NCBI RefSeq assembly: GCF_000550785.1
Contig: NZ_CP004350.1
Location: 2,770,009-2,834,008, forward strand
Direction: 5' to 3'
Source of the DNA: Corynebacterium casei LMG S-19264
GTDB taxonomy: Bacteria; Actinomycetota; Actinomycetes; Mycobacteriales; Mycobacteriaceae
Length of the DNA: 64,000 nt
In this document: in pieces, positions 19,703 through 32,865 of the stretch
How the letters are laid out: each line of letters begins with the position of its first letter
Position numbering within the stretch: the first letter of the stretch is position 1
Notes under the pieces: model-generated
Told to the model about the DNA's origin: nothing
Seen by the model: the letters and a program-made list of their open reading frames with translations, nothing else
Database searches by the model: none
Made by a program: the position numbers and the translations under genes

Positions 19703-20860
19703 GCCCCGGGTGGCAAGCAGCGCGCCGCAGCCGGAGATGAGGATGCAGATAAACATACCGATGCTCATCGTCAGCGCCGTGTTGCCGCCCAAGCCCATGA
19801 TGGGCCCGACCGCAGCAGCGAGCACAGACTGGCCGAAGCCCATGATGGCGGTGACAGACCCGGCGCGCTCACGCATGACACCGGTAGCCATGGCGGTCGA
19901 GTTGCCCATGATGACACCGTTCGGCGAGACGCACAGCAGCAGCGCGAGCATCAGCCAGCCAACGCCAGCACCGCTCATCGCCACGATAAACAGCAAGACG
20001 TTGCCGGTGACAGCCATCGCAACGCCACCGAGCAGCATCTTTTTGGTGCCTAGCTTGTCGATGTAGCGCGAATTCACAAAACTACCCACGCACATACCGG
20101 CAGCATTCAGGGCGAACGCTGCGGCATAGGCACGCGGGCTAAACCCGAACTCGTATTGGAAGACGAACGCGGAGGCGGCGATGTAGCAAAACATCGACGC
20201 GAACGCGAAGGCCATGGAGGTTAAAAATCCCCAGAAGCGCAAGCTCTTGAGCACACTGGCGTAGTTGCCCAGCACGCGCCGCAGGAAAGACCCGCCGGCG
20301 GGGCTTTTTCCGCCGGTCTCCGGCACGATGAGCAGCACGACCAGTAGCTGCGCTGCGTGCAGTGCGGTCAGCACCCAGTAGATACCGCGCCAGCCAATAG
20401 GCTCAGCCAGCAGACCACCCGCAATCGGCGCAATCGCCGGCGCGATGGCCAAAATCGCCATCAGCATGGAGAAAGTCTTCGCGGCTTCCCGGCCGAAGAG
20501 CAGGTCGGGCACCATCGCGCGGGAGAGCACCACGCAGGCGCCGCCGCCGAGACCTTGCAGCACACGCGCGATAACGAACACGGCAATACTTGGCGCGAGT
20601 GCCGCCATGGCTGAGGCGACCAGCGCCACTATCGCACCACCGATGAGCAGTTTGCGCCTGCCGATGGCATCCGAAATCGGGCCCACCGTCAGTTGGCCCA
20701 CGGCCATGCCGACGAAGAATCCCGACAAGGTCAGCTGCACCACGGAGTCAGGTGCGTTGAATTCCTCGCTGATGGCCGGCAGCGTAGGAAGATACATATC
20801 CGTCGCAAAAGGCGCTGTTGCGGACAACAGCGCCAGTGCGAGAAGTAAAGAGATTGCCAT
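19691..20860 (-). CDS. MFS multidrug transporter, Bcr/CflA type
   Basis: Major facilitator of 389 residues with 12 predicted membrane helices, Bcr/CflA drug:H+ antiporter subfamily. The N-terminus carries ATDMYLPTLPAISEEF, typical of this subgroup, then GPISDAIGRRKLLIGG (motif A between helices 2 and 3) and VIARVLQGLGGGACVV (motif B). The ATG follows directly after the stop codon of the ABC permease gene, so the pump is co-transcribed with the ABC exporter. Export of a drug or small metabolite is likely; the substrate is not predictable. Confidence 0.85.
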   Translation of the reverse strand: MAISLLLALALLSATAPFATDMYLPTLPAISEEFNAPDSVVQLTLSGFFVGMAVGQLTVGPISDAIGRRKLLIGGAIVALVASAMAALAPSIAVFVIARVLQGLGGGACVVLSRAMVPDLLFGREAAKTFSMLMAILAIAPAIAPIAGGLLAEPIGWRGIYWVLTALHAAQLLVVLLIVPETGGKSPAGGSFLRRVLGNYASVLKSLRFWGFLTSMAFAFASMFCYIAASAFVFQYEFGFSPRAYAAAFALNAAGMCVGSFVNSRYIDKLGTKKMLLGGVAMAVTGNVLLFIVAMSGAGVGWLMLALLLCVSPNGVIMGNSTAMATGVMRERAGSVTAIMGFGQSVLAAAVGPIMGLGGNTALTMSIGMFICILISGCGALLATRGYSD

Positions 20861-21625
20861 CTATGCGTCTCGTTTGACCAACATAACTACACCCACAATC
20901 CAGGCCACCGCAGCCCAGGCTGCGAAGACCAGCGCGGATCCCGTGTTGGAATCCCAGAGTGCATTATCAACCGGACCATCCATGATCCAGGTGTTTAGCG
21001 CGCTAAACGGCATGAAGTACACAATGTCCTCACCGATCTTGGGAATCATTTGCACCATCGAGTCCAGACCCAAGTGAAAGATCAGGGAGATAGCCACCGC
21101 ACCGGTGGTCTGGCGCATGATCAGACCCAGGCCTTGGCCGAAGAACACCAGCATGGCCATACCCAGTGGGAAGACCCACAAGGCGCGCTTGGTGAAGTCA
21201 TCGAAAATTTCGAAATTTTCACCCATCTCGCCGCCCAGCGTCATCTTCGCCATCACCAAGGTACTCAGGATTCCCAGCACCACGAGGATGGCAGCAATAA
21301 TGCTGTACATCACCGCTTTGACCAGCGCCACCATGGCACGGTTGTGATTCGCCATGTAGGTATTGGTCTGCACGCCGAAACGGTATTCGGTGGTGATGAT
21401 CATGACCGCTTGGATGAGCAGCACTGGCATCGCCAGGGTGTAGACCACCGTGAGCAGCGTGGACGGAGGCAATGGAATCTGCATATCCGCCGGCTGCGAG
21501 TTGGTAGTCAACGTCATAATCAACGTCCAGCCGATAGCGAGGACGAAGAACACAGCCGTGGTCCACCACACCGAGCGAGTGGAAAAGAGCTTGGTCAGCT
21601 CTGAGCGGAAAGTATTAAGAATCAT
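20861..21625 (-). CDS. ABC-2 type exporter permease
   Basis: Membrane subunit of 254 residues with six predicted helices, ABC-2 family. A cytoplasmic N-terminus (MILNTFRSELTKLFSTRSVWW) precedes the first helix, and a large loop follows it. GGEMGENFEIFDDFTKRA is the cytoplasmic stretch between helices 3 and 4. I chose ATG 21625, preceded by GAAAGGAAC, over an upstream ATG that lies inside the ATPase gene. The start overlaps the ATPase end by 11 nt. It pairs with the ATPase encoded upstream. Confidence 0.85.
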   Translation of the reverse strand: MILNTFRSELTKLFSTRSVWWTTAVFFVLAIGWTLIMTLTTNSQPADMQIPLPPSTLLTVVYTLAMPVLLIQAVMIITTEYRFGVQTNTYMANHNRAMVALVKAVMYSIIAAILVVLGILSTLVMAKMTLGGEMGENFEIFDDFTKRALWVFPLGMAMLVFFGQGLGLIMRQTTGAVAISLIFHLGLDSMVQMIPKIGEDIVYFMPFSALNTWIMDGPVDNALWDSNTGSALVFAAWAAVAWIVGVVMLVKRDA

Positions 21626-22559
21626 TTTGTTCCTTTCCAGCTGGAGCTTCAGCGTGGTACTGCACAGAATCACTGGTCATGTCCATGAACGCGTCCTCCA
21701 AAGAAGCGCGCTTGAGTGTGAGCTCCGTCAGCGGCACGCCGACTGAGTAGGCCAGGTTGCCCACAAAGTCCGTGGACTGCTCCGGAATAATCAGCGTCTC
21801 GCGGCCTTCTTCATCCTTTGATGTTGAAAACTCCACGCTTTCTTCCTCGAGCGCGCCGGAGAACTCTGTAAGGAAATCAGTACGCACAATAACGTTCGAT
21901 GCCGAGTGTTCCTTCACAAAGTCATAGGTCGGCTGGTCAGCAATCAGCTGGCCACGACCGATGACCACCAAGTGGTCCGCGGTCAGCGCCATCTCCGAGA
22001 GCAAGTGCGAAGAAATCAGCACCGTGCGGCCCTCTGCTGCGAGTGCACGCACCAGCGAACGCACCCAGCGAATGCCTTCCGGGTCCAGGCCGTTGACTGG
22101 CTCGTCCAGAATCAAAATCTCCGGATCCCCCAACATCGCGCCGGCCAGGCCCAGACGCTGACCCATACCAAGAGAGAAGCCGCCGGCTTTCTTCTTGGCC
22201 ACATCGCTCAAGCCCACCAGCTCGAGGACCTCATTAACGCGCGAGGTCGGAATGCCGTTGGACTGCGCCATCCACTTCAAATGCGCTGCCGCCGAGCGGT
22301 TAGGGTGCACCGCCTTGGCATCGAGCAAACAACCGATGGTGCGCAACGGGTTCTTCAACTTCGAATAAGAGGTGCCATGAATGAGCGCGTTACCTGCGGT
22401 TGGCTCATCAAGTCCAACAATCATGCGCATGGTTGTTGATTTGCCCGCGCCGTTTGGACCTAGAAACCCAGTAACTTTCCCGGGCTTGACTTCAAAAGAG
22501 AGGTCATCAACCGCACGGACTGACTTGTATTGTTTCGTCAATCCTTGTACTTCAATCAT
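21615..22559 (-). CDS. ABC exporter ATP-binding protein
   Basis: ATPase of 314 residues for the adjacent ABC-2 permease, of the drug/antibiotic exporter (DrrA/BcrA-like) class. Walker A GPNGAGKST (about 34-42), Q-loop region in LLDAKAVHPN, signature FSLGMGQRLGLAGAM, Walker B ILILDEPVNGLDPEG and the switch His in LISSHLLSEM are present. The last 80 residues form the extra C-terminal domain of this class. First gene of a three-gene minus-strand operon (ATPase, permease, MFS pump). Confidence 0.9.
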   Translation of the reverse strand: MIEVQGLTKQYKSVRAVDDLSFEVKPGKVTGFLGPNGAGKSTTMRMIVGLDEPTAGNALIHGTSYSKLKNPLRTIGCLLDAKAVHPNRSAAAHLKWMAQSNGIPTSRVNEVLELVGLSDVAKKKAGGFSLGMGQRLGLAGAMLGDPEILILDEPVNGLDPEGIRWVRSLVRALAAEGRTVLISSHLLSEMALTADHLVVIGRGQLIADQPTYDFVKEHSASNVIVRTDFLTEFSGALEEESVEFSTSKDEEGRETLIIPEQSTDFVGNLAYSVGVPLTELTLKRASLEDAFMDMTSDSVQYHAEAPAGKEQNDS

Positions 22560-22616
22560 GCGACCAACGTTGCCATAAAATGCCCGGCCATGACCATGTG
22601 CCCCACCGTTTACCCC

Positions 22617-23132
22617 TTAAATTAGCGGCTCAATTAATTGCCTAATCCGCGGCAATGCCTGCCGAAAAGGTGTCAGCAGTGGAAGGTCTTCTAATTCCTC
22701 AATCAGCACCCACCGCAGCTCATAAGATTCTTCATTCGCTGTGGTAGAAAGCATTTTTCCATCTTTGCTACGCGCAATAACGGTGGTATAGGTCCAGCCA
22801 CCTGGTAGTCCTGCTGCCGCATCAAAAGGGCCAGCGGTGACCTCTGCGCCGACTACCTCAATGTGTTCCGGATCAATTGCACATTCTTCTACCGTTTCGC
22901 GCACTGCCGCCTGTTCGACGGTCTCATTCAAGTCGCGTGCGCCGCCGGGAATACCCCACGTATCCCCAAAATTGGTCCACGCCGCACGGTGCTGCATCAG
23001 CACCATCGGGCCGCGGTCGGATGAAGCTACAAGAAACAAACCAGCCGCGCCGTAGCGTCCCCACATACGGGCGCCACCCGGTCCAGCTGCCCAACCATCA
23101 CCATTTGCGTGTAGCGATTGCCTTCCTGCCAT
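22617..23132 (-). CDS. Nudix hydrolase
   Basis: Nudix-fold pyrophosphohydrolase of 171 residues. The Nudix box G-x5-E-x7-R-E-x-x-E-E is seen in GGARDLNETVEQAAVRETVEE, with the catalytic RE-x-x-EE intact; IPGG precedes it as in MutT-like enzymes. The N-terminus MAGRQSLHANGDGWAAGPGG contains the W-G-Y-G region (MWGRYGAAGLFLV) common in actinobacterial MutT relatives. Substrate unknown, perhaps oxidised nucleotides or NDP sugars. Start ATG 23132 with TAGGAT ending 8 nt upstream, so probably leaderless and separately transcribed. Confidence 0.85.
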   Translation of the reverse strand: MAGRQSLHANGDGWAAGPGGARMWGRYGAAGLFLVASSDRGPMVLMQHRAAWTNFGDTWGIPGGARDLNETVEQAAVRETVEECAIDPEHIEVVGAEVTAGPFDAAAGLPGGWTYTTVIARSKDGKMLSTTANEESYELRWVLIEELEDLPLLTPFRQALPRIRQLIEPLI

Positions 23133-23140
23133 AGTTCTAC

Positions 23141-23146
23141 ATCCTA
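23141..23146 (-). promoter_or_regulatory. Putative -10 box of the Nudix gene
   Basis: TAGGAT on the minus strand, 8 nt before ATG 23132, no ribosome-binding site. Confidence 0.35.
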
Positions 23147-23238
23147 CGCGAGCACCGTTGACCCGCGAGGAAAGTCACGCAAGTCCCAACTTTCACAAAA
23201 ATCGCTGCGGTGGGTGGAATATCACACTTTGATTGCGT

Positions 23239-23244
23239 TAGTCT
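23239..23244 (+). promoter_or_regulatory. Putative -10 box of the glnX-glnH-pknG operon
   Basis: TAGTCT ends 6 nt before the glnX ATG at 23251 with no Shine-Dalgarno sequence, so the operon mRNA is probably leaderless. Confidence 0.4.
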
Positions 23245-23250
23245 TAAGCA

Positions 23251-24716
23251 ATGACCGTTAGGCGGGATATACAGCAGATTGAGGAGGGAATCTCCTCTGG
23301 TGGTTCCGCCGATCCTGGCGCTCACGACCACTGGTTGGATGAGGTCACCGAACCCTCAAATCCTGTATTTAATCCGGCGACGCACCTCGCGTTGTCCACC
23401 TTTGCGGGCCCGGCGCGGATGATTCGCCGCATCTGGAATTTCATGACCACCACCCCAGGTCGCATGTTTGCTGTCACCGTGTTGCTGTCGGTCGCGATTG
23501 CCGCCGCGGGTGTTTCGATGTCTAATTCCTCGGCCCAGCGCCAAGACGACCTCGACAGGCTACTCACGGTCACCGAGCCCACTGCGAATGCCGCCCACAA
23601 TTTGTACACTTCCCTCTCCCTCGCGGACACCGTCGCGTCGACGGGATTCGTGCAAGGTGGCGTCGAGTCATCGACAAGCCGGCAAAAGTACAACGAAGCC
23701 ATTGACCGCGCCGCCGTCTCCGCCACCCAAGCCGTGCAAGGCGCCGGGGCAGATGACCACGAAATCCGCCAGCTCGTGCAATTCATCCAGCGCGAGCTGC
23801 CCGTCTACACCGGCATGGTGGAAACCGCGCGCGCCAACCACCGCATGTCCAATGCGGTGTCTGCGGCATACATGTCGAATGCATCGGCAGTCATGCGTGA
23901 AGAAATTCTGCCCGCTGCCTCCCGGCTGTTTACCATCACCTCCGGCAAAGTCGCCGATGAACAACGCAGCCTGACCGCGCCGCAATGGGTGCCACTATCC
24001 GGCCTGTTCGCGGCAGTATTCTTCCTGCTGTTGTCACAATGGTGGCTGTGGCGCGTTACCCGGCGCCGGCTCAACCGCGGTTTTGTCACCGCAACCTCGC
24101 TGATGGCACTGGCTATCTTCTGGGTCTCCATCGCGAATGTCGCCACCTGGACCGCCGGCTCCCAAGCTTTCGAGGAAGCCTCCAACCCGTGGAGCTCCCT
24201 AACTGCCTCGCGAATTGCCGGCCAGCAAGCCCGCACCGCCGAAACCCTGGCGCTGGTACGCCGCGGATCCGACACCGACTCCGTACCGTTTAGCCAGGTT
24301 GAAACCTCCATCCGCGAGGCACTGCAAGAATTCGAAGCCACCGCCTCCTCCGACACTGAGGATTTGAGCAGCTCCCAGATTGCCGTGAACACCGCGCGCG
24401 AGTCCTTGACCGCGTGGAGCGAAACCCACGATGAATTTGTCTCCGCGCTGCGCACCGGCCGCTACGATGACGCCTTGCACTTAGCCACCGCGCCGAACCC
24501 GGATGCCGGTGAGGAAGCTACCGCGGCATCGGCGTTTAACGCGTTGGATAATGCGCTGACCAAGCTGATTGCGGATTCGCGTGAAACCATGCGCGCGTAT
24601 ATCTCCGACGGTTTGGCCGCTATGACCTTTGTGGCCTCAGCCGTCATGGTGCTCACCGTGCTCGCAATTTTCGCCGTGTGGCTGGGCATTCGCCCGCGTC
24701 TGCAGGAGTACCTCTA

Positions 24717-24717
<1 letters not shown>
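23251..24717 (+). CDS. glnX: Membrane protein GlnX of the amino-acid sensing operon
   Basis: Integral membrane protein of 488 residues. A cytoplasmic N-terminus of about 70 residues precedes helix 1 (MFAVTVLLSVAIAAAGVSM). A large extracytoplasmic helical domain (about 90-235) follows, then two central helices (LSGLFAAVFFLLLSQWW and TSLMALAIFWVSIANVATW), a second external domain and a final helix near the end. This matches GlnX, which in C. glutamicum and mycobacteria relays an external amino-acid signal from lipoprotein GlnH to kinase PknG. The assignment rests on architecture and the fixed gene order glnX-glnH-pknG. The stop overlaps the glnH start (TAATG). Confidence 0.85.
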
Positions 24718-28436
<3,719 letters not shown>

Positions 28437-28473
28437 GGCTTCAAACGATTCCTCGCTCTTCCCGGCGCGAGCG

Positions 28474-29673
28474 TTAGCGAGCGCCAGCTAGCGCTGCGGA
28501 CTTCTGCGCGATGGCCAGTTCCTCATTGGTGGGAACCACCAGGACTTTGATGGTGGAGTCATCCGTGGAAATCACGCGCGGCTCGCTAGAGCGCACCGCG
28601 TTGCGCTCCGGATCAATTTTGATGCCGTAGACCTCCAGGTCAGCCAGCGCATCCGCACGGACCTCGATGTCATTTTCGCCCACGCCTGCGGTAAAGCTAA
28701 TCGCGTCCACGCGGCCCAGCGCAATCATGTAAGAGCCAATAAACCGGCGTAGCTGGTGAATGTAGATGTTGTACGCCAGCCACGCGTCTGAATCACCGTC
28801 TTCGATCATCTCGCGCAACGCGCGGAAGTCATTGACTCCCGACAGGCCTTTCACGCCAGATTTCTTGTTAAGCAGCATATCAATCTCATCGATACTCATC
28901 TTCGCCTCGCGCGCCAGGTGGAAGATGATGCCAGGGTCAATATCACCCGTGCGCGTGCCCATGACCAGGCCTGCCAGCGGCGTCAAGCCCATCGAGGTAT
29001 CAATCGCACGGCCGTTGTGCACCGCGGCTGCCGATGCACCATTGCCCAAGTGCAACGTAATCTGCCGCGTGTGCTCCGAGTCGCGGTCCAGTACCTGCGG
29101 AACCTGCTGGGAGACAAACTCATGGGAAGTGCCGTGGAAACCATAACGGCGAATGTCGTACTTCGACGCAACTTCATTGTTGATTGCGTACAGCGCTGCC
29201 GCTGGCGGCATGTGGTTGAAAAATGCCGTATCAAACACCGCCACGTGCGGCAGGTCCGGCAGAATCTCTCGTGCCACGCGAATGCCATCCAGGTTGGCTG
29301 GATTATGCAGCGGCGCTAACGGAATGAGGTCTTCGACCATGGCTTCAATTTGATCATCGATAAGCACTGGCTCCGAAAACAGCTTGCCACCATGCACCAC
29401 GCGATGCCCCACCGCAACGAACTCCAGCTGGGTCGGGCCAACGCCCGCTTCATCGAGCAGCTCAAACGCGCGCTTCAGGCCCGCCGTATGGTTAGGAACT
29501 TCCAGTTCCTCGCGGGTTTTCTCACCCTTGACTGTGACGTTAATCGCGCCCGTTGGCTCCCCAATCTGTTCCACCAGGCCGGAAGCCAACGGCTCATCCG
29601 TGGCCGAGGACTGCGGATCTACAATCTGGAACTTGATCGACGAAGAACCCGAGTTAATGACAAGGCAATACAT
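28474..29673 (-). CDS. ackA: Acetate kinase
   Basis: Converts acetyl phosphate and ADP to acetate and ATP, reversibly; 399 residues, usual length. Family signatures are [13 protein letters not shown] at the N-terminus, [22 protein letters not shown] with the catalytic-site His, and [12 protein letters not shown] followed by [12 protein letters not shown]. The start ATG at 29673 overlaps the pta stop (TAATG), so the two are translationally coupled. Together with pta it forms the acetate activation and overflow pathway. Confidence 0.96.
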   Translation of the reverse strand: MYCLVINSGSSSIKFQIVDPQSSATDEPLASGLVEQIGEPTGAINVTVKGEKTREELEVPNHTAGLKRAFELLDEAGVGPTQLEFVAVGHRVVHGGKLFSEPVLIDDQIEAMVEDLIPLAPLHNPANLDGIRVAREILPDLPHVAVFDTAFFNHMPPAAALYAINNEVASKYDIRRYGFHGTSHEFVSQQVPQVLDRDSEHTRQITLHLGNGASAAAVHNGRAIDTSMGLTPLAGLVMGTRTGDIDPGIIFHLAREAKMSIDEIDMLLNKKSGVKGLSGVNDFRALREMIEDGDSDAWLAYNIYIHQLRRFIGSYMIALGRVDAISFTAGVGENDIEVRADALADLEVYGIKIDPERNAVRSSEPRVISTDDSTIKVLVVPTNEELAIAQKSAALAGAR

Positions 29674-31046
29674 TATTGGCCTCCCACCTGGATCGCGGTG
29701 ATAGCCACCGTGTTGATGATATCCGGCACCGTCGCACCGCGGGAGAGGTCATTGACCGGCTTGTTCAGCCCTTGCAAAATTGGTCCGACCGCCAGGGCAT
29801 TGCCCGTGCGCTGTGCAGTCTTGTAGCCAATGTTGCCTGCCTCCAGGTCAGGGAAAATGAACACATTCGCGTGCCCCGCGACTTCGGAGCCCGGCATCTT
29901 CTTCGCAGCGACACCTGGGTCACAAGCGGCATCGAACTGCAGCGGACCGTCAACCTTGAGCTCCGGATCCAACGCCTTTGCCACTTCCACCGCCACAACC
30001 GCGCGCTCCACGTCCTGGCCAGCGCCGGAAGAACCGGTGGAATAAGACAACATCGCCACACGCGGATCGATACCAAACTGCTTCGCCGTGCGGGCTGAAA
30101 CCACCGCAATCTCCCCCAGCTGCTCCGCAGTCGGGTTTGGATTCACGGCGCAGTCGCCAAAGGCCCACAAACGCCCGCGCATGACCATCAAGAAAATGGA
30201 GGACACAACTGACGCTTCCGGCACCGTCTTAATAATCTGAAACGACGGCTTAATCGTGTGCGCCGTTGTATGCGCCGCACCGGAGACCATGCCATCTGCC
30301 AACCCACGGTGCACCATCATGGTTGCGAAGTAGGAAATATCCTTCATCGTCTCTCGCGCTTGCTCCAAGGTCACGCCCTTGGACTTGCGCAGCTCCGCGA
30401 ACTCCGCTGCGAACTCCTCTAGCAGCGGTGAGCGCGTGTGGTCCAGCAGCGTCGCATCATGCAGGTCCACGCCCAGCTGCGAAGCGCGCGACTCCAAATC
30501 CTCCGGGTCGCCCAGGATGGTCAACCGCACCACGCCCTTACCCAACAGCGCGCCGGCCGCCAACAAGATACGGTCATCCTCGCCTTCCGGCAGCACCACA
30601 TGCGCGCCGATGCTCTTGGCCTGCGCCAGCAAATTGTGCTCAAAGACCGGCGCCGACATCACCGGCTGCACATTCAGGTTGATGGCGCGAAGCAACGCAG
30701 GGACATCGGCAAGCTGCTCTGGCGTAAAAACACCCGCCACCGTCGCGTGCACATCCTTAGCGTGCCGCTCCGCCAACATCGCCGCCCGGCTATGATCACG
30801 GGCAATAATCACCAGCGGCACACCCAACGCCGCGGCAACCACCGCGTCAAAATGCGAGTCCCCCGAGCCCTCAACCAACTTTGGGCCATCAGCCAGCGGC
30901 TGTGCAGCAACAATCTCTGCAACCTTCGGCGGCGCATCCGCCAAGCGCATCAGCGGAACCCCCGCCTCAGCGACCAACGCGGCCGTATCAATCTCTTCAA
31001 AACTCAAACCAAGCGCACTCAAAAGCGCCGAACGGGTTTCAGGCAT
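29673..31046 (-). CDS. pta: Phosphate acetyltransferase
   Basis: Interconverts acetyl-CoA and acetyl phosphate; 457 residues, the medium-length corynebacterial form. An N-terminal region of about 130 residues (with a short DRTGG-like part) precedes the PTA_PTB catalytic domain, which carries [57 protein letters not shown] and the C-terminal [23 protein letters not shown] start it at ATG 31046 ([10 protein letters not shown]); the upstream frame is not family-like. The upstream region contains ACCCCG at about 31151, resembling a RamA site; RamA and RamB are known regulators of pta-ackA in C. glutamicum. Confidence 0.95.
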   Translation of the reverse strand: MPETRSALLSALGLSFEEIDTAALVAEAGVPLMRLADAPPKVAEIVAAQPLADGPKLVEGSGDSHFDAVVAAALGVPLVIIARDHSRAAMLAERHAKDVHATVAGVFTPEQLADVPALLRAINLNVQPVMSAPVFEHNLLAQAKSIGAHVVLPEGEDDRILLAAGALLGKGVVRLTILGDPEDLESRASQLGVDLHDATLLDHTRSPLLEEFAAEFAELRKSKGVTLEQARETMKDISYFATMMVHRGLADGMVSGAAHTTAHTIKPSFQIIKTVPEASVVSSIFLMVMRGRLWAFGDCAVNPNPTAEQLGEIAVVSARTAKQFGIDPRVAMLSYSTGSSGAGQDVERAVVAVEVAKALDPELKVDGPLQFDAACDPGVAAKKMPGSEVAGHANVFIFPDLEAGNIGYKTAQRTGNALAVGPILQGLNKPVNDLSRGATVPDIINTVAITAIQVGGQ

Positions 31047-31298
31047 AATTGGAAGTAGACCTTTCGTATCATGGCGTGAAGCAACGAGTTCAATCTTATC
31101 CGAGTAGCCCGAAGCGCACGTGAGAAACGAAAAGCTCACGGATTTTTATGCACCCCGCTCACACCGCCAATACACTGGCTAAACAGTGCCTGGCTGGCTC
31201 TAAAAGCCTAGGTGAGACGTGATAGTTACCACAGACGTAGCCTAATCTACAACGTAAACTTAAAATTTATTCGCAAATTCAAGGAGACGAACACCCCG
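31047..31298. promoter_or_regulatory. Divergent pta / fprA control region
   Basis: This 252-nt region serves pta-ackA on the minus strand and fprA on the plus strand. CGTGAG/CTCACG (31119-31140) can form a hairpin with a 10-nt loop. ACCCCG near 31151 fits the RamA site pattern. TAATCT at 31243-31248 is a plausible -10 for fprA. None is certain. Confidence 0.35.
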
Positions 31299-32687
31299 AT
31301 GAGCACCACCGCGGACATTCAAGCGTCCAATCAGCCAGCCCGAATCGCTGTCATTGGCTCCGGCCCAGCCGGCATTTACGCCTCTGACTTGCTGGTCAAG
31401 TCCAGCCTGGATGTTCAGATTGACCTGTTTGAGAAGATGCCGGCCCCCTTCGGCCTCATCCGCTACGGCGTAGCCCCTGACCACCCACGCATCAAGGGCA
31501 TTGTGCAGTCGCTGCACAACGTAATGGAGAAGAACGAGATTCGCTTCCTCGGCAACATTGAGGTTGGTCGCGACATCACTGTCGATGAAATGCACGAATA
31601 CTACGACGCGATCATTTTCGCGACCGGCGCTACCCAGGATAAGGCCATGGGTCTTCCTGGTGAGGAACTCAACGGCAGCTTCGGTTCCGCCGAATTCGTG
31701 GGCTTTTATGACGGCAACCCTAACTTCCGCCGCGACTGGGACCTCAGCGCCGAGTCCGTCGCTGTGATTGGCGTGGGCAACGTGTCTTTGGATGTCTCCC
31801 GCATCCTGGCGAAGACCGCGGATGAGCTGCTGGTCACCGAGATTCCGGACAATGTTTACCAGTCTTTGAAGACAAACAAGGCGAAGGAAGTTCACGTATT
31901 CGGCCGCCGCGGCCCAGCGCAGGCGAAGTACACGCCGAAGGAGCTCAAGGAGCTCGACGAGTCCCCAACCATCGAGGTTATCGTCGCACCAGAAGACATC
32001 GACTACGACGCTGCTTCCGAGGCTGCACGCCGCGAAACCAAGTCCGTTGACTTGGTCTGCCAGACGCTGGAAAGCTACGCCATGCGCGAGCCAGGCGATG
32101 CTCCGCACAAGATTTACATCCACTTCTTCGAATCTCCAACCGAGATTGTGGGCGAGGACGGCAACGTTGTAGCAATCCGCACCGAGCGCGCTCAGCTCGA
32201 CGGCAACGGCAACGTCACCGGCACCGGCGAGTTCACCGATTGGCCAGTACAGGCCGTCTACCGTGCGATTGGCTACCACCCACAGCATGTCAACGGCGTA
32301 CCTTTCGATGAAAAGAAGTCGGTCATCCCGAACGACGGCGGCCACGTCATCGACTCCTCCACCGGCGAATCCATTCCTGGCCTGTACGCCACCGGCTGGA
32401 TCAAGCGTGGTCCAATCGGCCTGATTGGTAACACCAAGTCGGATGCGAAGGACACCACCACCATGCTGGTGGAGGACTACACCTCCGGCAAGCTCACCGC
32501 TGCTGATAAGCGCGACCCAGAGGACATCATTAACCTGCTGGAGATCCGCGGCGTTCCGGTCACCACCTGGGAAGGCTGGGGCCGACTGGATGCTGCTGAG
32601 CGCGCGGCTGGTGAAGAGTTTGAGCGCGAGCGCGTGAAGATTGTGGAGTGGGACGACATGGTTCGTCACGCTGGACCACAGGCTTAA
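31299..32687 (+). CDS. fprA: Ferredoxin/adrenodoxin-type NADP+ reductase
   Basis: FAD flavoprotein of 462 residues that moves electrons between NADPH and ferredoxin, homologous to mitochondrial adrenodoxin reductase and mycobacterial FprA. The N-terminal FAD fold is RIAVIGSGPAGIYASDLL, followed by MPAPFGLIRYGVAPDHP, which is diagnostic of this family. The NADP site is AVIGVGNVSLDVSRIL, and HVFGRRGPAQAKYT follows. Near the C-terminus YATGWIKRGPIGLIGNTKSDA binds FAD. Start ATG 31299 with AAGGAG 13 nt upstream; longer in-frame starts are unlikely. It likely supplies electrons for cytochrome P450 or Fe-S enzymes. Confidence 0.93.
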   Translation: MSTTADIQASNQPARIAVIGSGPAGIYASDLLVKSSLDVQIDLFEKMPAPFGLIRYGVAPDHPRIKGIVQSLHNVMEKNEIRFLGNIEVGRDITVDEMHEYYDAIIFATGATQDKAMGLPGEELNGSFGSAEFVGFYDGNPNFRRDWDLSAESVAVIGVGNVSLDVSRILAKTADELLVTEIPDNVYQSLKTNKAKEVHVFGRRGPAQAKYTPKELKELDESPTIEVIVAPEDIDYDAASEAARRETKSVDLVCQTLESYAMREPGDAPHKIYIHFFESPTEIVGEDGNVVAIRTERAQLDGNGNVTGTGEFTDWPVQAVYRAIGYHPQHVNGVPFDEKKSVIPNDGGHVIDSSTGESIPGLYATGWIKRGPIGLIGNTKSDAKDTTTMLVEDYTSGKLTAADKRDPEDIINLLEIRGVPVTTWEGWGRLDAAERAAGEEFERERVKIVEWDDMVRHAGPQA

Positions 32688-32703
32688 ACCTCAGCTCGGT
32701 TAG

Positions 32704-32736
32704 GCGCGGGAGACTTTGCGGTCTTCCGCGCTTTTT
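32704..32736 (+). terminator. Intrinsic terminator of fprA
   Basis: GCGCGG...CCGCGC stem (32704-32731) with further AGAC/GTCT pairing, then TTTTT. A classical rho-independent terminator 16 nt after the stop. Confidence 0.85.
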
Positions 32737-32760
32737 GCGTTTTCCTGCGTTTTTACCCCG

Positions 32761-32814
32761 GCCTGTGGATAACTAGGCCAGTTAGGTGACGCGTCAACGC
32801 AGTTATCCACAGGC
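32761..32814. promoter_or_regulatory. Two facing DnaA-box sequences in a 14-bp inverted repeat
   Basis: GCCTGTGGATAACT (32761-32774) and AGTTATCCACAGGC (32801-32814) are exact reverse complements 26 bp apart. Each contains the perfect DnaA box TTATCCACA, in opposite orientation. They lie between the fprA terminator and the HNH gene. Confidence 0.6.
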
Positions 32815-32852
32815 TGGCGAATTGGGACTAGACGTAGTTTGCGCGTGCGGTT

Positions 32853-32858
32853 TAGGGT
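32853..32858 (+). promoter_or_regulatory. Putative -10 box of the HNH gene
   Basis: TAGGGT ends 7 nt before the ATG at 32866, with no ribosome-binding site. The facing DnaA boxes end 38 bp upstream, close to where a -35 region begins. Confidence 0.4.
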
Positions 32859-32865
32859 CGAAGAC

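Noticed and set aside
31119..31140. CGTGA...TCACG as a GlxR site upstream of pta
   Set aside because: Half-site spacing is too long compared with the GlxR pattern TGTGA-N6-TCACA.
31260..32669. 469-codon minus-strand frame opposite fprA
   Set aside because: Shadow of a GC-biased third codon position; fprA is clear.
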